Shown: in pieces, positions 1 through 8,856 of the stretch | Numbering within the stretch: the first letter of the stretch is position 1 | Layout of the letters: every line of letters starts with the position of its first letter | Assembly (NCBI RefSeq): GCF_014639875.1 | Contig: NZ_BMGD01000004.1 | Span: 248,001-312,000 of the forward strand | Source of the DNA: Blastomonas aquatica | GTDB lineage: Bacteria; Pseudomonadota; Alphaproteobacteria; Sphingomonadales; Sphingomonadaceae | DNA length: 64,000 bases | Direction: 5' to 3' | Notes under the pieces: generated by a model | Databases searched by the model: none | Seen by the model: the letters and a program-made list of their open reading frames with translations, nothing else | What the model was told of the DNA's origin: nothing | Position numbers and translations under genes: made by a program

Positions 1-1256
1 TGCGCGCCGTCGGCGCCGTCGATGGCGCGGTGGTCGAAGCTGCCGGTGGCGCTCATCACGGTGGCGATGCCGAGCGCGTCATCGACGATGTACGGCCGCT
101 TTTCGCCCGCACCGATCGCCATGATCATCGCCTGGGGCGGGTTGATCACCGCTTCGAAGTGTTTGATCCCGAACATGCCCATGTTGGAAAGGCTCGCGGT
201 GCCGCCCTGGTACTCGTGCGGCTGCAATTTGCCTTCCTTGGCACGGCCGGCGAGTTCCTTCATTTCGGTCGAGATCGCGCCGACCGCCTTGGTTTCGGCG
301 CCAACGATGATCGGCGTGATCAGACCCGCAGGCGTGCTCACCGCGACAGAGATATCGGCGCGGGCGTAGCTGATCAGCGTGTTGCCCGCGAAGCTGACGT
401 TGCACTTGGGCACCTGGATCAGCGCCTTGGCAAGCGCCTTGATCAGCAGATCGTTGACCGAGAGCTTGATCCCTTGCGCCTCGAGCGCCTTGTTGAGCTC
501 GCCGCGCAGCTTGAGCAACTTGTCGAGCTGGATGTCGAGGGTCAGGTAGATGTGCGGGATCGTCTGCTTGGCTTCGGTCAGACGGCGCGCGATCGTCTTG
601 CGCATATTGGAGAGCTTGGTCTCCTCGTGCGGAATATCGGTCTCGAACGGCGCGGGTGTCGCCGCAGCAGGCGCAGCCTCGGCCGAAGCGGCGGGTGCCG
701 ACGCCGGTGCAGGTGCTGCAGCCTTGGCCTCGCCCGGCTTGGCGTCCTCGACATCGGCCTTGACGATGCGGCCACCCGGGCCGGTGCCCTTGATCGTTGC
801 CAGATCGATGCCCTTGGCCGCAGCGATGCGCTTGGCCAGCGGGCTGGCCTTGACGCGATCGTCATCGGACGAAGCCGCAGGAGCGGGCGCGGGCGTTGGT
901 GCTGGTGCCGGTTCAGCCTTGGCCTCTTCCTTCGCAGCAGGAGCAGGTGTCGGAGCGGACGCCGTCGGAGCGGGCGCCGGCGCAGCGGCGGCAGGCGCAT
1001 CGCTGACGTCCTCACCCTCGGCGGCGATGATCGCGATGACCTCGCCCACCTTCACATTGTCGGTCCCTTCGGGGATCACGATTTTCGCGATCACGCCTTC
1101 GTCGACCGCCTCGAATTCCATCGTGGCCTTGTCGGTCTCGATCTCGGCCAACAGATCGCCCGAGGCAACGGTATCGCCCTCCTTGACCAGCCATTTGGCG
1201 AGGGTACCCTCCTCCATCGTGGGCGACAGGGCGGGCATTTTTAGATTGATGGGCAT
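1..1256 (-). CDS. pdhC: Pyruvate dehydrogenase complex E2, dihydrolipoamide acetyltransferase (partial, 3' end outside window)
   Basis: E2 core of the cytoplasmic pyruvate dehydrogenase complex; it transfers the acetyl group from lipoamide to CoA. The start is ATG at 1256. One N-terminal lipoyl domain carries the motif [10 protein letters not shown], with the lipoylated lysine at about residue 43. A long Ala/Pro linker (roughly + strand 640-1010) is followed by a peripheral subunit-binding segment and the acetyltransferase domain. The catalytic motif [11 protein letters not shown] lies within the first 45 bases of the window, so only about the last 15-20 residues are missing. PDH is preferred over 2-oxoglutarate dehydrogenase because of the lipoyl motif and single-lipoyl layout. 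E1 and E3 genes are not in the window. The gene is divergent from the universal stress gene at 1402. Confidence 0.93.
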   Translation of the reverse strand, partial: MPINLKMPALSPTMEEGTLAKWLVKEGDTVASGDLLAEIETDKATMEFEAVDEGVIAKIVIPEGTDNVKVGEVIAIIAAEGEDVSDAPAAAAPAPAPTASAPTPAPAAKEEAKAEPAPAPTPAPAPAASSDDDRVKASPLAKRIAAAKGIDLATIKGTGPGGRIVKADVEDAKPGEAKAAAPAPASAPAASAEAAPAAATPAPFETDIPHEETKLSNMRKTIARRLTEAKQTIPHIYLTLDIQLDKLLKLRGELNKALEAQGIKLSVNDLLIKALAKALIQVPKCNVSFAGNTLISYARADISVAVSTPAGLITPIIVGAETKAVGAISTEMKELAGRAKEGKLQPHEYQGGTASLSNMGMFGIKHFEAVINPPQAMIMAIGAGEKRPYIVDDALGIATVMSATGSFDHRAIDGADGA

Positions 1257-1401
1257 TGGGTGTTTTCCCCCGATTCAGGTGCGCCAATTCGATAACGGGG
1301 GTCGTTCTCGGCGCTTAGGTCCGTAGGGTCAAGGGGGCATGCCCTTGCCACACCTATCATTTTGGCGCAGGCTATCGCGTAACAAACGGGGCAGCAGGAT
1401 T

Positions 1402-1857
1402 ATGCGAGTATATCTGGTCATCATGGATGAAACCAGCGAGGCGCTGAGCGCACTTCGTTTCGCTTCGCGGAGGGCCCAGCATACCGGGGGGCAGGTCCAT
1501 ATTCTGGCGCTGGTGCCCAAGCAGGACTTCGTCGCCTGGGGCGGCGTGCAGGCGACGATCGAGGATGAGGCGCGCAGCCGGGCCGAAACCCTGGTCGCCG
1601 ATGCAGCGGGTACATTGTTCGACGAGATGGGCCAGCGCCCGGTGATCACCGTGCGGATGGGCGATGCCACCAAGGAGATCCGCAACTACATGCTCGAATG
1701 TCCGGATCTGGCGATGCTGGTGCTGGGCGCGGCAGCGACGGGCGCGCCAGGGCCGTTGATCACGCATTTTGCCGGGCCCGATGCAGGCGCACTGCCCTGC
1801 CCGCTGACCATCGTTCCGGGTGGCCTGACCGACGCCGAAATCGACAGGATGTCCTGA
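1402..1857 (+). CDS. Universal stress protein (UspA family)
   Basis: A protein of about 151 residues with the UspA-like alpha/beta fold. It opens with a beta strand (MRVYLVIMDETSEAL), has a mid-protein strand (LAMLVLGAAA) and ends with the strand CPLTIVPGG, where typical members bind ATP or act in stress tolerance. The open frame extends 21 codons upstream to 1339, but the ATG at 1402 follows a weak AGCAGGA-type ribosome site and coincides with the first strand of the fold, so it is preferred. The classical G-x2-G-x9-G-S/T loop is poorly kept (GAAATGAPGPLITHF), so ATP binding is uncertain. It is divergent from the PDH E2 gene and convergent with rnr, only 16 bp apart. Confidence 0.8.
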   Translation: MRVYLVIMDETSEALSALRFASRRAQHTGGQVHILALVPKQDFVAWGGVQATIEDEARSRAETLVADAAGTLFDEMGQRPVITVRMGDATKEIRNYMLECPDLAMLVLGAAATGAPGPLITHFAGPDAGALPCPLTIVPGGLTDAEIDRMS

Positions 1858-1873
1858 CCGGCACTCCGCGGCG

Positions 1874-4174
1874 TTAGCGGCTCTGGTGACGGATGTTGCC
1901 CGGGCGACCGCGCCGCTTGATCGGTGGCCGTGACGGCTTGTTGCCTGGGCGACCGCGATAGGGCTCGCGCATAAAGTTGCCGCCCTCGGGCAGCTCGAAC
2001 TTGATCGCGCCTGTCACCGGATCGGCCTCGACCAGTCGCAGTTCGAGCCGCTGACCGACGGCATATTGCTCGCCGGTCGTCTCGCCGGTCAGCGTCTGTG
2101 CCTTCTCGTCATACCAGAAGCGCTCCGCCCCCAACGTCGAGACCGGGACCAGGCCGTCGCCACCGAATTCCTCGATGGTCGCAAAGAAGCCAAAATTCTG
2201 CACCCCGGTGATCCGCACCTTGTGCACCTCGCCAATGCGGGTGGCGAGGAACGCTGCAACATAGCGGTCCACCGTTTCGCGCTCGGCCTCCATCGCGCGG
2301 CGCTCGAAACTGCTGATCAGCTGGCAGATGCGATCGAGCGAGGCTACGTCCTGCTCGCTGAGGCCAGTCATCGGCGGAATGTCGGCGCTGGCAGGCGCTG
2401 GCTGTTCGAGCTTGAAGCCGTCGACCAGCGCGCGGTGCAGCAACAGATCGGCGTAGCGGCGGATCGGGCTTGTGAAGTGTCCATAGGAGCCGAGCGACAG
2501 CCCGAAATGCCCCAGATTGCGGGGGCCGTAATAGGCCTGGGTCTGGCTGCGCAGCACCTGCTCCATCACCATCGGCCTGATGGTCTCGTCGGTGACCTTG
2601 GCGAGGATGGCGTTGAACGTCTTGGGCCGGACGACCTGGCCCAGCGCGAACGATATTTCGAACGTCTCGAGATAGTCCTTGAGCGCAACCAGCTTCTCGC
2701 GCGAGGGCGGTTCGTGGACGCGGTAGACCACCGGAGCCTTCTTGCCCTCCAGCGCCTTGGCCGCCGCGACATTGGCCGCGATCATGAAATCCTCGACCAA
2801 CCGGTGCGCATCGAGCCGTTCGCGGGTGGCGACGCTGACAATGCGTCCGGTCTCGTCAAGCACGATCCGCCGCTCGGGCAGATCGAGATCAAGCGGCTCG
2901 CGCGCATGCCGTGCCTTGTAGAGCAGCTTCCAGCACGCCCACAGCGGCTTGAGCGCGGTTTCGGCCAGCGGATGCGGCTTAGTGCCATCGATCGCCGCCT
3001 GCGCGTCTTCATACGCGATGTTCGCTGCCAGCCGCACCAATGCGCGGGAGAAGCGCCAGTCCTTGAGCTTGCCATGGGCATCGATCACCAGATGGCAGAC
3101 CATAGCCGCACGGTCCTGATCCGCCTTGAGCGAGCACATGTCCGCTGAAAGCACTTCGGGCAGCATCGGCACGACACGGTCAGGGAAATAGACGCTGTTG
3201 CCGCGCTTGCGCGCCGCGCGGTCGATAGCACCGCCCGGGCGGACGTAATAGGAGACGTCGGCAATCGCGACGATCGCCCGATAGCCGCCCGGGTTGCCGG
3301 GGTGATCATCAGGCGCGGCCCAGATCGCGTCATCATGATCGCGCGCATCGACCGGATCGATCGCGACGATCGGCAGGTGACGCAGATCCTCGCGCGCCTC
3401 GGTGGTCAGCGGCAGTTTCGATGCCAGCTCGGCCTCGGTGATCGCCTCGGCCGCGAACTCCATCGGAATGCCGAACTTGTGGATCGCGATCATGCTGAAC
3501 GAGCGCGGCGCAAACGGTTCGCCCAACACTTCGGTGACCTTGGCGGTAACCCGATCGCGCAACCCGCTCTGTTCGGCCATTACCAGCTGCCCGACCTCGG
3601 CCTTGCCTTGATCGGAGATCGGCACCAGGCGCCGGATGCGCTTGTCGACCGGCTTGAGCCACAATTTGCCATTGCCCTCGTCGCGCTGGACCACGCCGAG
3701 CAGTTGCTCGCCGGCGCGCTGCAGCTTCTTCATCACGAATGCGCGATGACCGCCGCCAGCCTCTTCGGTGCGCGCCAGCACCCGGTCACCCACCGCCAAG
3801 GCGCCCGAACGGCCACGTTCGGAAATCCGCACCTTGGGCACCGGAACGCCATCGGCCTGCCAGTTGTCGGGAATGCCGATCAGTTCGCGGCCCTCGACCT
3901 CGATGATCTTCAGAACGGTGACCTTGGGCAGCCCACCCATCTTGTGGAACGCCCGCCCCGGCGCGCTGTCGATCAGGCCTTCGTCTGCCATATCCTTGAG
4001 CAGAGCCTTGAGCGCGATCTTCTCGGCCCCGCGCAGCTTGAAGTGCTTGGCGATCTCGCGCTTGCCCGCAGGCTCGTACGATTCGGTGATGAACTTCAGG
4101 ATCTCCGCGCGATCGGGCATGCCCCCGTCATACGCGCGAGGACCCTTCGGCTTGCCGGGACGATCCTGCGCCAA
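1874..4174 (-). CDS. rnr: Ribonuclease R
   Basis: A processive 3'-5' exoribonuclease that degrades structured RNA. It has an N-terminal winged-helix region (about residues 20-85, AGKREIAKHF), cold-shock-like RNA-binding domains, the RNB catalytic domain with the metal-binding signature DPVDARDHDDAIW (about residues 270-285) and a C-terminal S1 domain (VHKVRITGVQNFGFFATIEE). A basic tail rich in Arg, Lys and Gly follows. The full length of about 766 residues fits the family. The upstream start is TTG at 4174, 7 bp after the proS stop; an ATG at 4120 (MPDRAEILKF) is the alternative and matches where many homologues become conserved. It is probably co-transcribed with proS. Confidence 0.95.
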   Translation of the reverse strand: MAQDRPGKPKGPRAYDGGMPDRAEILKFITESYEPAGKREIAKHFKLRGAEKIALKALLKDMADEGLIDSAPGRAFHKMGGLPKVTVLKIIEVEGRELIGIPDNWQADGVPVPKVRISERGRSGALAVGDRVLARTEEAGGGHRAFVMKKLQRAGEQLLGVVQRDEGNGKLWLKPVDKRIRRLVPISDQGKAEVGQLVMAEQSGLRDRVTAKVTEVLGEPFAPRSFSMIAIHKFGIPMEFAAEAITEAELASKLPLTTEAREDLRHLPIVAIDPVDARDHDDAIWAAPDDHPGNPGGYRAIVAIADVSYYVRPGGAIDRAARKRGNSVYFPDRVVPMLPEVLSADMCSLKADQDRAAMVCHLVIDAHGKLKDWRFSRALVRLAANIAYEDAQAAIDGTKPHPLAETALKPLWACWKLLYKARHAREPLDLDLPERRIVLDETGRIVSVATRERLDAHRLVEDFMIAANVAAAKALEGKKAPVVYRVHEPPSREKLVALKDYLETFEISFALGQVVRPKTFNAILAKVTDETIRPMVMEQVLRSQTQAYYGPRNLGHFGLSLGSYGHFTSPIRRYADLLLHRALVDGFKLEQPAPASADIPPMTGLSEQDVASLDRICQLISSFERRAMEAERETVDRYVAAFLATRIGEVHKVRITGVQNFGFFATIEEFGGDGLVPVSTLGAERFWYDEKAQTLTGETTGEQYAVGQRLELRLVEADPVTGAIKFELPEGGNFMREPYRGRPGNKPSRPPIKRRGRPGNIRHQSR

Positions 4175-4181
4175 CTGCCGC

Positions 4182-5714
4182 TCAATAAGCCCGGGCGAGC
4201 AGAACGCGCTCGACCGCAGGGTTGCCGGTAAAGAAGCAGACCGCGCCCGCAGGACCTGAATTTTCTGGGGTGTTGCGGATGGTGAGCTTGAGCGCCTTCA
4301 GTTGCTCGACGACCTTGTCCAGCGCCTCGCCGGTCGGGCGGCACCAGTCCACCGCGACCCAGCCTGGGTACTTGCTGCCAGCGAAATGTGCCTTGAGCTC
4401 GTCCATGTTCGTAATGTCGTTACGCACATGGGCATCAAGCCGTTGCTTGGCAGCGCAGAACATCAATGTCTGGATCTGGTCGAGCAGAGCCGGCGCTTGC
4501 CCCACAAACGATTCCCAGTGCATCGCCTGATTGTCGAGCTTGCCGTCTTCGGTATACAGCGCATCGCGGCGCAGCATGGTGACCTGTTCACCGGCAGCAT
4601 CGCGCCCGCCGATCTCGAGGATGATCGGCGCACCCTTCTTGACCCAGCTCCAGCGCTTGGGACCGGGCTTGCCCGCCTTCTTGTCGATCAGCACGCGCAG
4701 CGGTTCGCCGAACGCGCTGGAATCGATCAGCGCGGTACGGATCTTGGTGCAATAGGCCAGCAGCGCGTCATCCTCGGGGGTCTCGCGCAGCATCGGCACG
4801 ATCACGATCTGGTGCGGCGCAACCTGCGGCGGAACCTTGAGACCATCGTCGTCGCCATGCGTCATGATCACGCCGCCGACCAGGCGCGTCGAAACACCCC
4901 AACTGGTGGTATGCGCAAACTGGAACTGGCCTTCGCGGTCCTGGAAGCGGATGTTCTGCGCGTGCGCGAAATTCTGCCCGAGATAATGCGAGGTTCCCGC
5001 CTGAAGCGCCTTGCCATCCTGCATCATCGCTTCGATCGAATAGGTCGCCACTGCACCAGGGAAACGCTCGTTCTCCGGCTTTTCGCCTGCGATCACCGGC
5101 ATCGCCAGAGGACCCTGAGCGAAATCGCGATACATCGCCAGGATGGTCAGCGTTTCGGCCATCGCATCAGCTTCGCTTTCGTGCGCGGTGTGGCCTTCCT
5201 GCCAGAGAAACTCGGCGGTGCGCAGGAACATGCGGGTGCGCATTTCCCAGCGGACGACGTTGGCCCACTGGTTGACCATGATCGGAAGATCACGCCAGCT
5301 TTGCAGCCAGCGCGAGAACGCCGTGCCGATGACGGTTTCGGACGTCGGACGGACCACTAGGGGCTCTTCGAGCTTGGCTTCGGGATCGACAACCAACTGG
5401 CCGTCTTCCATCTTGAGCCGGTGATGGGTGACCACCGCCATTTCCTTGGCAAAGCCTTCGACGTGCTCGGCTTCCTTGGCGAAGTAGCTCAACGGGATGA
5501 ACAGCGGAAAATAGCAGTTCTCGTGACCGGTTTCCTTGATCTGCCGGTCGAGCAGCATCTGCATTCTCTCCCAGATGCCATAGCCCCAGGGGCGCATGAT
5601 CATGCAGCCGCGCACACCCGATTCTTCGGCCAGATCGGCTTCCTGGATGACCGCCTGATACCATGCGGCGAAGTCTTCCTCCCGGGTGACGGGCAGCGCG
5701 TTTTTCTTGGTCAC
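4182..5714 (-). CDS. proS: Prolyl-tRNA synthetase, archaeal/eukaryal-type architecture
   Basis: A class II synthetase of about 510 residues that charges tRNA-Pro. Motif-2/3 region signatures RPTSETVIG and the TXE element are visible, and there is no large inserted editing domain between motifs 2 and 3. The C-terminal extension ends in ARAY, and phrases such as EAEHVEGFAKE resemble the archaeal/eukaryal ProRS type rather than the E. coli type. In that type the extension normally carries four zinc cysteines. Here only WCRPT and AVCFF retain one cysteine each of the two pairs, so the zinc site looks degenerate. The start chosen is GTG at 5714 (VTKKNALPVTREEDF); the frame is open to a TTG at 5744. 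rnr follows 7 bp downstream. Confidence 0.95.
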   Translation of the reverse strand: MTKKNALPVTREEDFAAWYQAVIQEADLAEESGVRGCMIMRPWGYGIWERMQMLLDRQIKETGHENCYFPLFIPLSYFAKEAEHVEGFAKEMAVVTHHRLKMEDGQLVVDPEAKLEEPLVVRPTSETVIGTAFSRWLQSWRDLPIMVNQWANVVRWEMRTRMFLRTAEFLWQEGHTAHESEADAMAETLTILAMYRDFAQGPLAMPVIAGEKPENERFPGAVATYSIEAMMQDGKALQAGTSHYLGQNFAHAQNIRFQDREGQFQFAHTTSWGVSTRLVGGVIMTHGDDDGLKVPPQVAPHQIVIVPMLRETPEDDALLAYCTKIRTALIDSSAFGEPLRVLIDKKAGKPGPKRWSWVKKGAPIILEIGGRDAAGEQVTMLRRDALYTEDGKLDNQAMHWESFVGQAPALLDQIQTLMFCAAKQRLDAHVRNDITNMDELKAHFAGSKYPGWVAVDWCRPTGEALDKVVEQLKALKLTIRNTPENSGPAGAVCFFTGNPAVERVLLARAY

Positions 5715-5810
5715 TGTAAGCTCGATCCTGATGCACTCAAACAAGGCCCGCGTGCCTAGGCCAGCGCGAGCATCTGCGCAATCACCCGTTTGATAGCGGA
5801 CCTTATGGGG

Positions 5811-6410
5811 TTATTTTTTGTCGACTAGATCGTCGATCTTGCGCTGCATCGCCGACAGCTGCGCCTTCAACGTTGCGATCTCGTCCTCGGACGATGCCGA
5901 TGTCGTTGCCGGAACCAGCGCGCCACCTGGCTGCGCAGGCTCACCCGCGCCCTTGTCCTTGCGCGGGGTGAACGCGCTCGAGGCGGCCTCGAACATTGCG
6001 AGGTTCTGGCGGGCAAGCTGCGCGAAGGGGCTGTTCTTGATGCTGCCTTCCATCGCGGTGTGGAATTTTTCCTGGTTTTTGCGGAAGGCGTCCATCGATG
6101 CCTCGAGATATTGCGGGATCATCGACTGCATCGAATTGCCGTACATCGAGATCAGTTCGCGCAGGAAGCCAACCGGGAGCATCTGCTGGCCGCTCGACTC
6201 TTCTTCCATGATGATCTGGGTGAGGATGTTGTGGGTGATGTCGTCGCCCGACTTGGCATCGACGACCTGGAAATCCTTGCCTTCGCGTGTCAGCTTGGCC
6301 AAAAAGTCGAGCGTGATATAGCTCGATGACCGGGTGTTATACAGACGGCGATTGGCGTATTTTTTGATGATGATGACATCATCCGAATCCGAGGTGCCAG
6401 ATTTGGCCAT
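5811..6410 (-). CDS. phaR: Polyhydroxyalkanoate synthesis repressor PhaR
   Basis: A DNA-binding repressor of PHA granule genes that also senses the polymer. The N-terminal PhaR DNA-binding domain is clear (IIIKKYANRRLYNTRSSSYI, residues about 13-32). The PHB-accumulation region follows (LISMYGNSMQSMIPQYLEAS), then an amphipathic linker and a terminal coiled coil (ATLKAQLSAMQRKIDDL). The length of 199 residues is normal. The ATG at 6410 has a GGGAG ribosome site at 6419-6423. It is divergent from the PhaC-like hydrolase, and their ATG codons share a CATG. PhaR proteins autoregulate in other bacteria, and a TGC-rich block lies in the upstream region. Confidence 0.95.
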   Translation of the reverse strand: MAKSGTSDSDDVIIIKKYANRRLYNTRSSSYITLDFLAKLTREGKDFQVVDAKSGDDITHNILTQIIMEEESSGQQMLPVGFLRELISMYGNSMQSMIPQYLEASMDAFRKNQEKFHTAMEGSIKNSPFAQLARQNLAMFEAASSAFTPRKDKGAGEPAQPGGALVPATTSASSEDEIATLKAQLSAMQRKIDDLVDKK

Positions 6411-7524
6411 GCGCGCATCTCCCGATAAAAGCTTCGCTACTGTAGCACCGCATCATAGTGCACTGCAACATGCGCCCCGTCCGTTACCGCTTTTCCTTGC
6501 GCTCGCCCGCCAACAGCTCGCCGACGACCCGGCGCGCCTGCTTTCGCTATTGCAATCACTTGAGCGGTACAGCGCCGCAGACCGCGGCTTCATGCGGCCT
6601 CCCGGTGAGGTTTTGCTGCACCACGGCAAGACAATGCTGCGCAGCGTCATTGCCCGCGCACCCCAGCCAGTGTCCCCGCACGGGACGCCGCAGATCGTAT
6701 TCGTCCCCTCCCCGATCAACGCGCCGCATGTGCTCGACATGGACGCGGATTGCTCGCTGATGGGCTGGCTGGCCGACCAGGGTATCGCATCGGCGCTGGT
6801 CGACTGGGGCGCCACCGCACCCAGTGATCGCGCAGATACGCTCGACACTTTGGTCACCGACCGATTGCTGCCGCTTCTGTCGCAACTGCCCGGGCCGGTC
6901 CATCTGGTGGGATATTGCCTTGGCGGGCTGATCGCGATGGCGGCGGCCTGCCTTACCGATGTGCGCAGTCTGACGCTGATCGCAACGCCCTGGCATTTTG
7001 GTGGCTACGAGCCTGAACGCCGCGCGGAACTCATGCGGATGTGGGCGCACCACCGACCTGCATGCGAGCAGATGGGGCTGGTGCCGATGGAGGTGATGCA
7101 ACACGGCTTTTGGACCTTGTCGCCCGACAAGCTGGTCGAGAAATATCTGAAGTTCGGTGGCATGGAGCCGGACAGCGCCCCGGCGCGCCGGTTCGTCGCG
7201 ATCGAAGACTGGGCCAATGGCGGCGAACCGCTGCCGTTCGCCCTGGGCGAGCAACTGTTCGAACAGCTCTATGGCGGGGATATCACCGGCAAGGGGGAAT
7301 GGATCGTCGGTGGCGTGCCGATCTGCGCGCAAAACCTGCGCGGGCCGGTCCTCGAGTTCGCCTCGGCCAGCGACGCCATCGTGCCATTGGCCTGTTCGCC
7401 CGATCTGCCCGGTCGGCAGGTGCTGGCATCGGGGCATGTCGGCATGGTCGTCGGCAGCAACGGGCCAAAACAGCTCTGGCCGATGTTGAAACAATGGATT
7501 CTGGCACACGAAACGCCTAACTAG
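6409..7524 (+). CDS. PhaC-like alpha/beta hydrolase (polyhydroxyalkanoate synthase family)
   Basis: An alpha/beta hydrolase of up to 371 residues with a PHA-synthase-type nucleophile elbow GYCLGG (cysteine, not serine), the acid loop ASASDAIVP and the C-terminal histidine motif SGHVGMVVGS. It is much shorter than class I PhaC (about 570-600 residues) and lacks their long N-terminal region, so it may be a short synthase, a transferase or a degradative relative. The start is uncertain: the ATG at 6409 overlaps the phaR start codon and would place the phaR promoter inside this gene, while homologous sequence seems to begin near PRPLPLFLALARQQ (about 6475). phaA follows 52 bp downstream in the same direction, supporting a role in hydroxyalkanoate metabolism. 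Confidence 0.75.
   Translation: MRASPDKSFATVAPHHSALQHAPRPLPLFLALARQQLADDPARLLSLLQSLERYSAADRGFMRPPGEVLLHHGKTMLRSVIARAPQPVSPHGTPQIVFVPSPINAPHVLDMDADCSLMGWLADQGIASALVDWGATAPSDRADTLDTLVTDRLLPLLSQLPGPVHLVGYCLGGLIAMAAACLTDVRSLTLIATPWHFGGYEPERRAELMRMWAHHRPACEQMGLVPMEVMQHGFWTLSPDKLVEKYLKFGGMEPDSAPARRFVAIEDWANGGEPLPFALGEQLFEQLYGGDITGKGEWIVGGVPICAQNLRGPVLEFASASDAIVPLACSPDLPGRQVLASGHVGMVVGSNGPKQLWPMLKQWILAHETPN
6439..6473 (-). promoter_or_regulatory. Candidate phaR promoter with overlapping TGC-rich (PhaR-operator-like) block
   Basis: On the minus strand a TTGCAG hexamer (6468-6463) and a TACAGT hexamer (6444-6439) are separated by 18 bp and placed about 30 bp before the phaR ATG. The -35 region overlaps a TGC-rich block at 6458-6473 (GTGCACTGCAACATGC). 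TGC-rich sites are described as PhaR targets in other bacteria, so autoregulation is a reasonable inference. The site lies inside the 5' end of the divergent open frame. Confidence 0.45.
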
Positions 7525-7576
7525 GCACAGAGCATTTTTCCCCAGCCAAACCCTTGTGCAAATGGAGACACCCAAT

Positions 7577-8749
7577 ATGTCCAGCATCGTCATCACCGCT
7601 GCCAAGCGGACCCCGGTCGGCAGCTTTCTGGGCGCTTATGCAGCTACCCCTGCGCACGAGCTTGGCCGGATCGCAATCGAGGCAGCGCTCGCCCAATCGG
7701 GCTTGAGCGGCGAGGATGTTTCAGAAGTGATCCTGGGCCAGGTGCTGACCGCAGGACAGGGCCAGAACCCGGCACGACAGGCATCGATCAATTCCGGCAT
7801 CCCCAAGGAAGTGCCAGCCTATGGCGTCAACCAGGTCTGCGGATCGGGCCTGCGTGCGGTCGCTTTGGGCTTCCAGTCGATCGCGAATGGCGACGCCGAT
7901 ATCATCGTTGCGGGTGGCCAGGAAAACATGTCGATGTCGCCGCATTGCCAGATGATCCGTGCCGGTCAGAAGATGGGTGACCTGAAGCTCGTCGACACGA
8001 TGGTCTATGATGGCCTCACCGATGTGTTCAACCAGTACCACATGGGAATCACCGCCGAGAACCTCGCCGAAAAGTACCAGATCAGCCGCGAGGCACAGGA
8101 TCGCTTTGCGGTGCGGTCTCAGAACCTCGCCGAACAAGCCCGCGCCGACGGCCGTTTCATGGACGAGATCGCGCCAGTCACGATCAAGGGCCGCAAGGGC
8201 GACATCACCGTCACCGATGACGAATATATCCGCGCCGGAGCAACCTATGAAAGCGTTGCTGGGCTCAAGCCCGCATTCAAGAAGGACGGATCGGTTACCG
8301 CGGCCAATGCGAGCGGGCTCAACGACGGCGCGGCGGCTCTGGTGCTGATGCGCGAGGAAGACGCCGCCAAGCGCGGTCTCACCCCGCTGGGCCGCATCGC
8401 AAGCTGGGCCTCGATGGGCGTCGACCCTGCGCTGATGGGCATCGGCCCGGTCTCGGCCAGCCGCCGCGCGCTTTCCAAGGCGGGCTGGAGCATTGCGGAT
8501 CTCGACCTGATCGAATCGAACGAAGCCTTCGCCGCGCAGGCACTTTCGGTCACCCAGGAAATGGGCTGGGATCCGGAAAAGGTAAACGTCAATGGTGGCG
8601 CAATCGCCATCGGCCACCCGATCGGCGCCAGCGGCGCGCGCGTGCTGACGACGTTGCTCTACGAAATGGGTCGCCGCGATGTGAAGAAGGGCCTCGCCAC
8701 CTTGTGCATCGGTGGCGGCATGGGCATTGCAGTGTGCATCGAGCGGTAA
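7577..8749 (+). CDS. phaA: Acetyl-CoA C-acetyltransferase (beta-ketothiolase)
   Basis: A thiolase of about 390 residues that condenses two acetyl-CoA to acetoacetyl-CoA, the first step of PHB synthesis, or acts in reverse in degradation. The active-site cysteine lies in NQVCGSGLRAV (about residue 88), the histidine in GGAIAIGHPIGASGARVL and the C-terminal cysteine in LCIGGGMG. The ATG at 7577 follows a GGAGA ribosome site; seven upstream codons are also open. Position beside phaR and the PhaC-like gene favours phaA over a general fatty-acid thiolase. It is convergent with alr, with a palindromic repeat between them. Confidence 0.92.
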   Translation: MSSIVITAAKRTPVGSFLGAYAATPAHELGRIAIEAALAQSGLSGEDVSEVILGQVLTAGQGQNPARQASINSGIPKEVPAYGVNQVCGSGLRAVALGFQSIANGDADIIVAGGQENMSMSPHCQMIRAGQKMGDLKLVDTMVYDGLTDVFNQYHMGITAENLAEKYQISREAQDRFAVRSQNLAEQARADGRFMDEIAPVTIKGRKGDITVTDDEYIRAGATYESVAGLKPAFKKDGSVTAANASGLNDGAAALVLMREEDAAKRGLTPLGRIASWASMGVDPALMGIGPVSASRRALSKAGWSIADLDLIESNEAFAAQALSVTQEMGWDPEKVNVNGGAIAIGHPIGASGARVLTTLLYEMGRRDVKKGLATLCIGGGMGIAVCIER

Positions 8750-8760
8750 AGGTACCCTTG

Positions 8761-8835
8761 TTTTCCGGCGAAAGCCGGAATTCAGGGGTCAAATTGCATT
8801 GTAATGGCTCTGGATTCCGGCTTTCGCCGGAAAAC
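8761..8835. repeat. Paired palindromic repeat (GAAA-loop hairpins), copy A
   Basis: Two inverted copies of an 18-bp palindrome, TTCCGGC-GAAA-GCCGGAA and its complement with a TTTC loop, separated by about 30 bp. They lie between the 3' ends of phaA (+) and alr (-). Related copies are at 29646 and 40751, also between convergent genes. A REP/BIME-like element with a likely bidirectional terminator or mRNA-end function. Confidence 0.85.
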
Positions 8836-8856
8836 GGAATTTGATGCGACAGCTTT

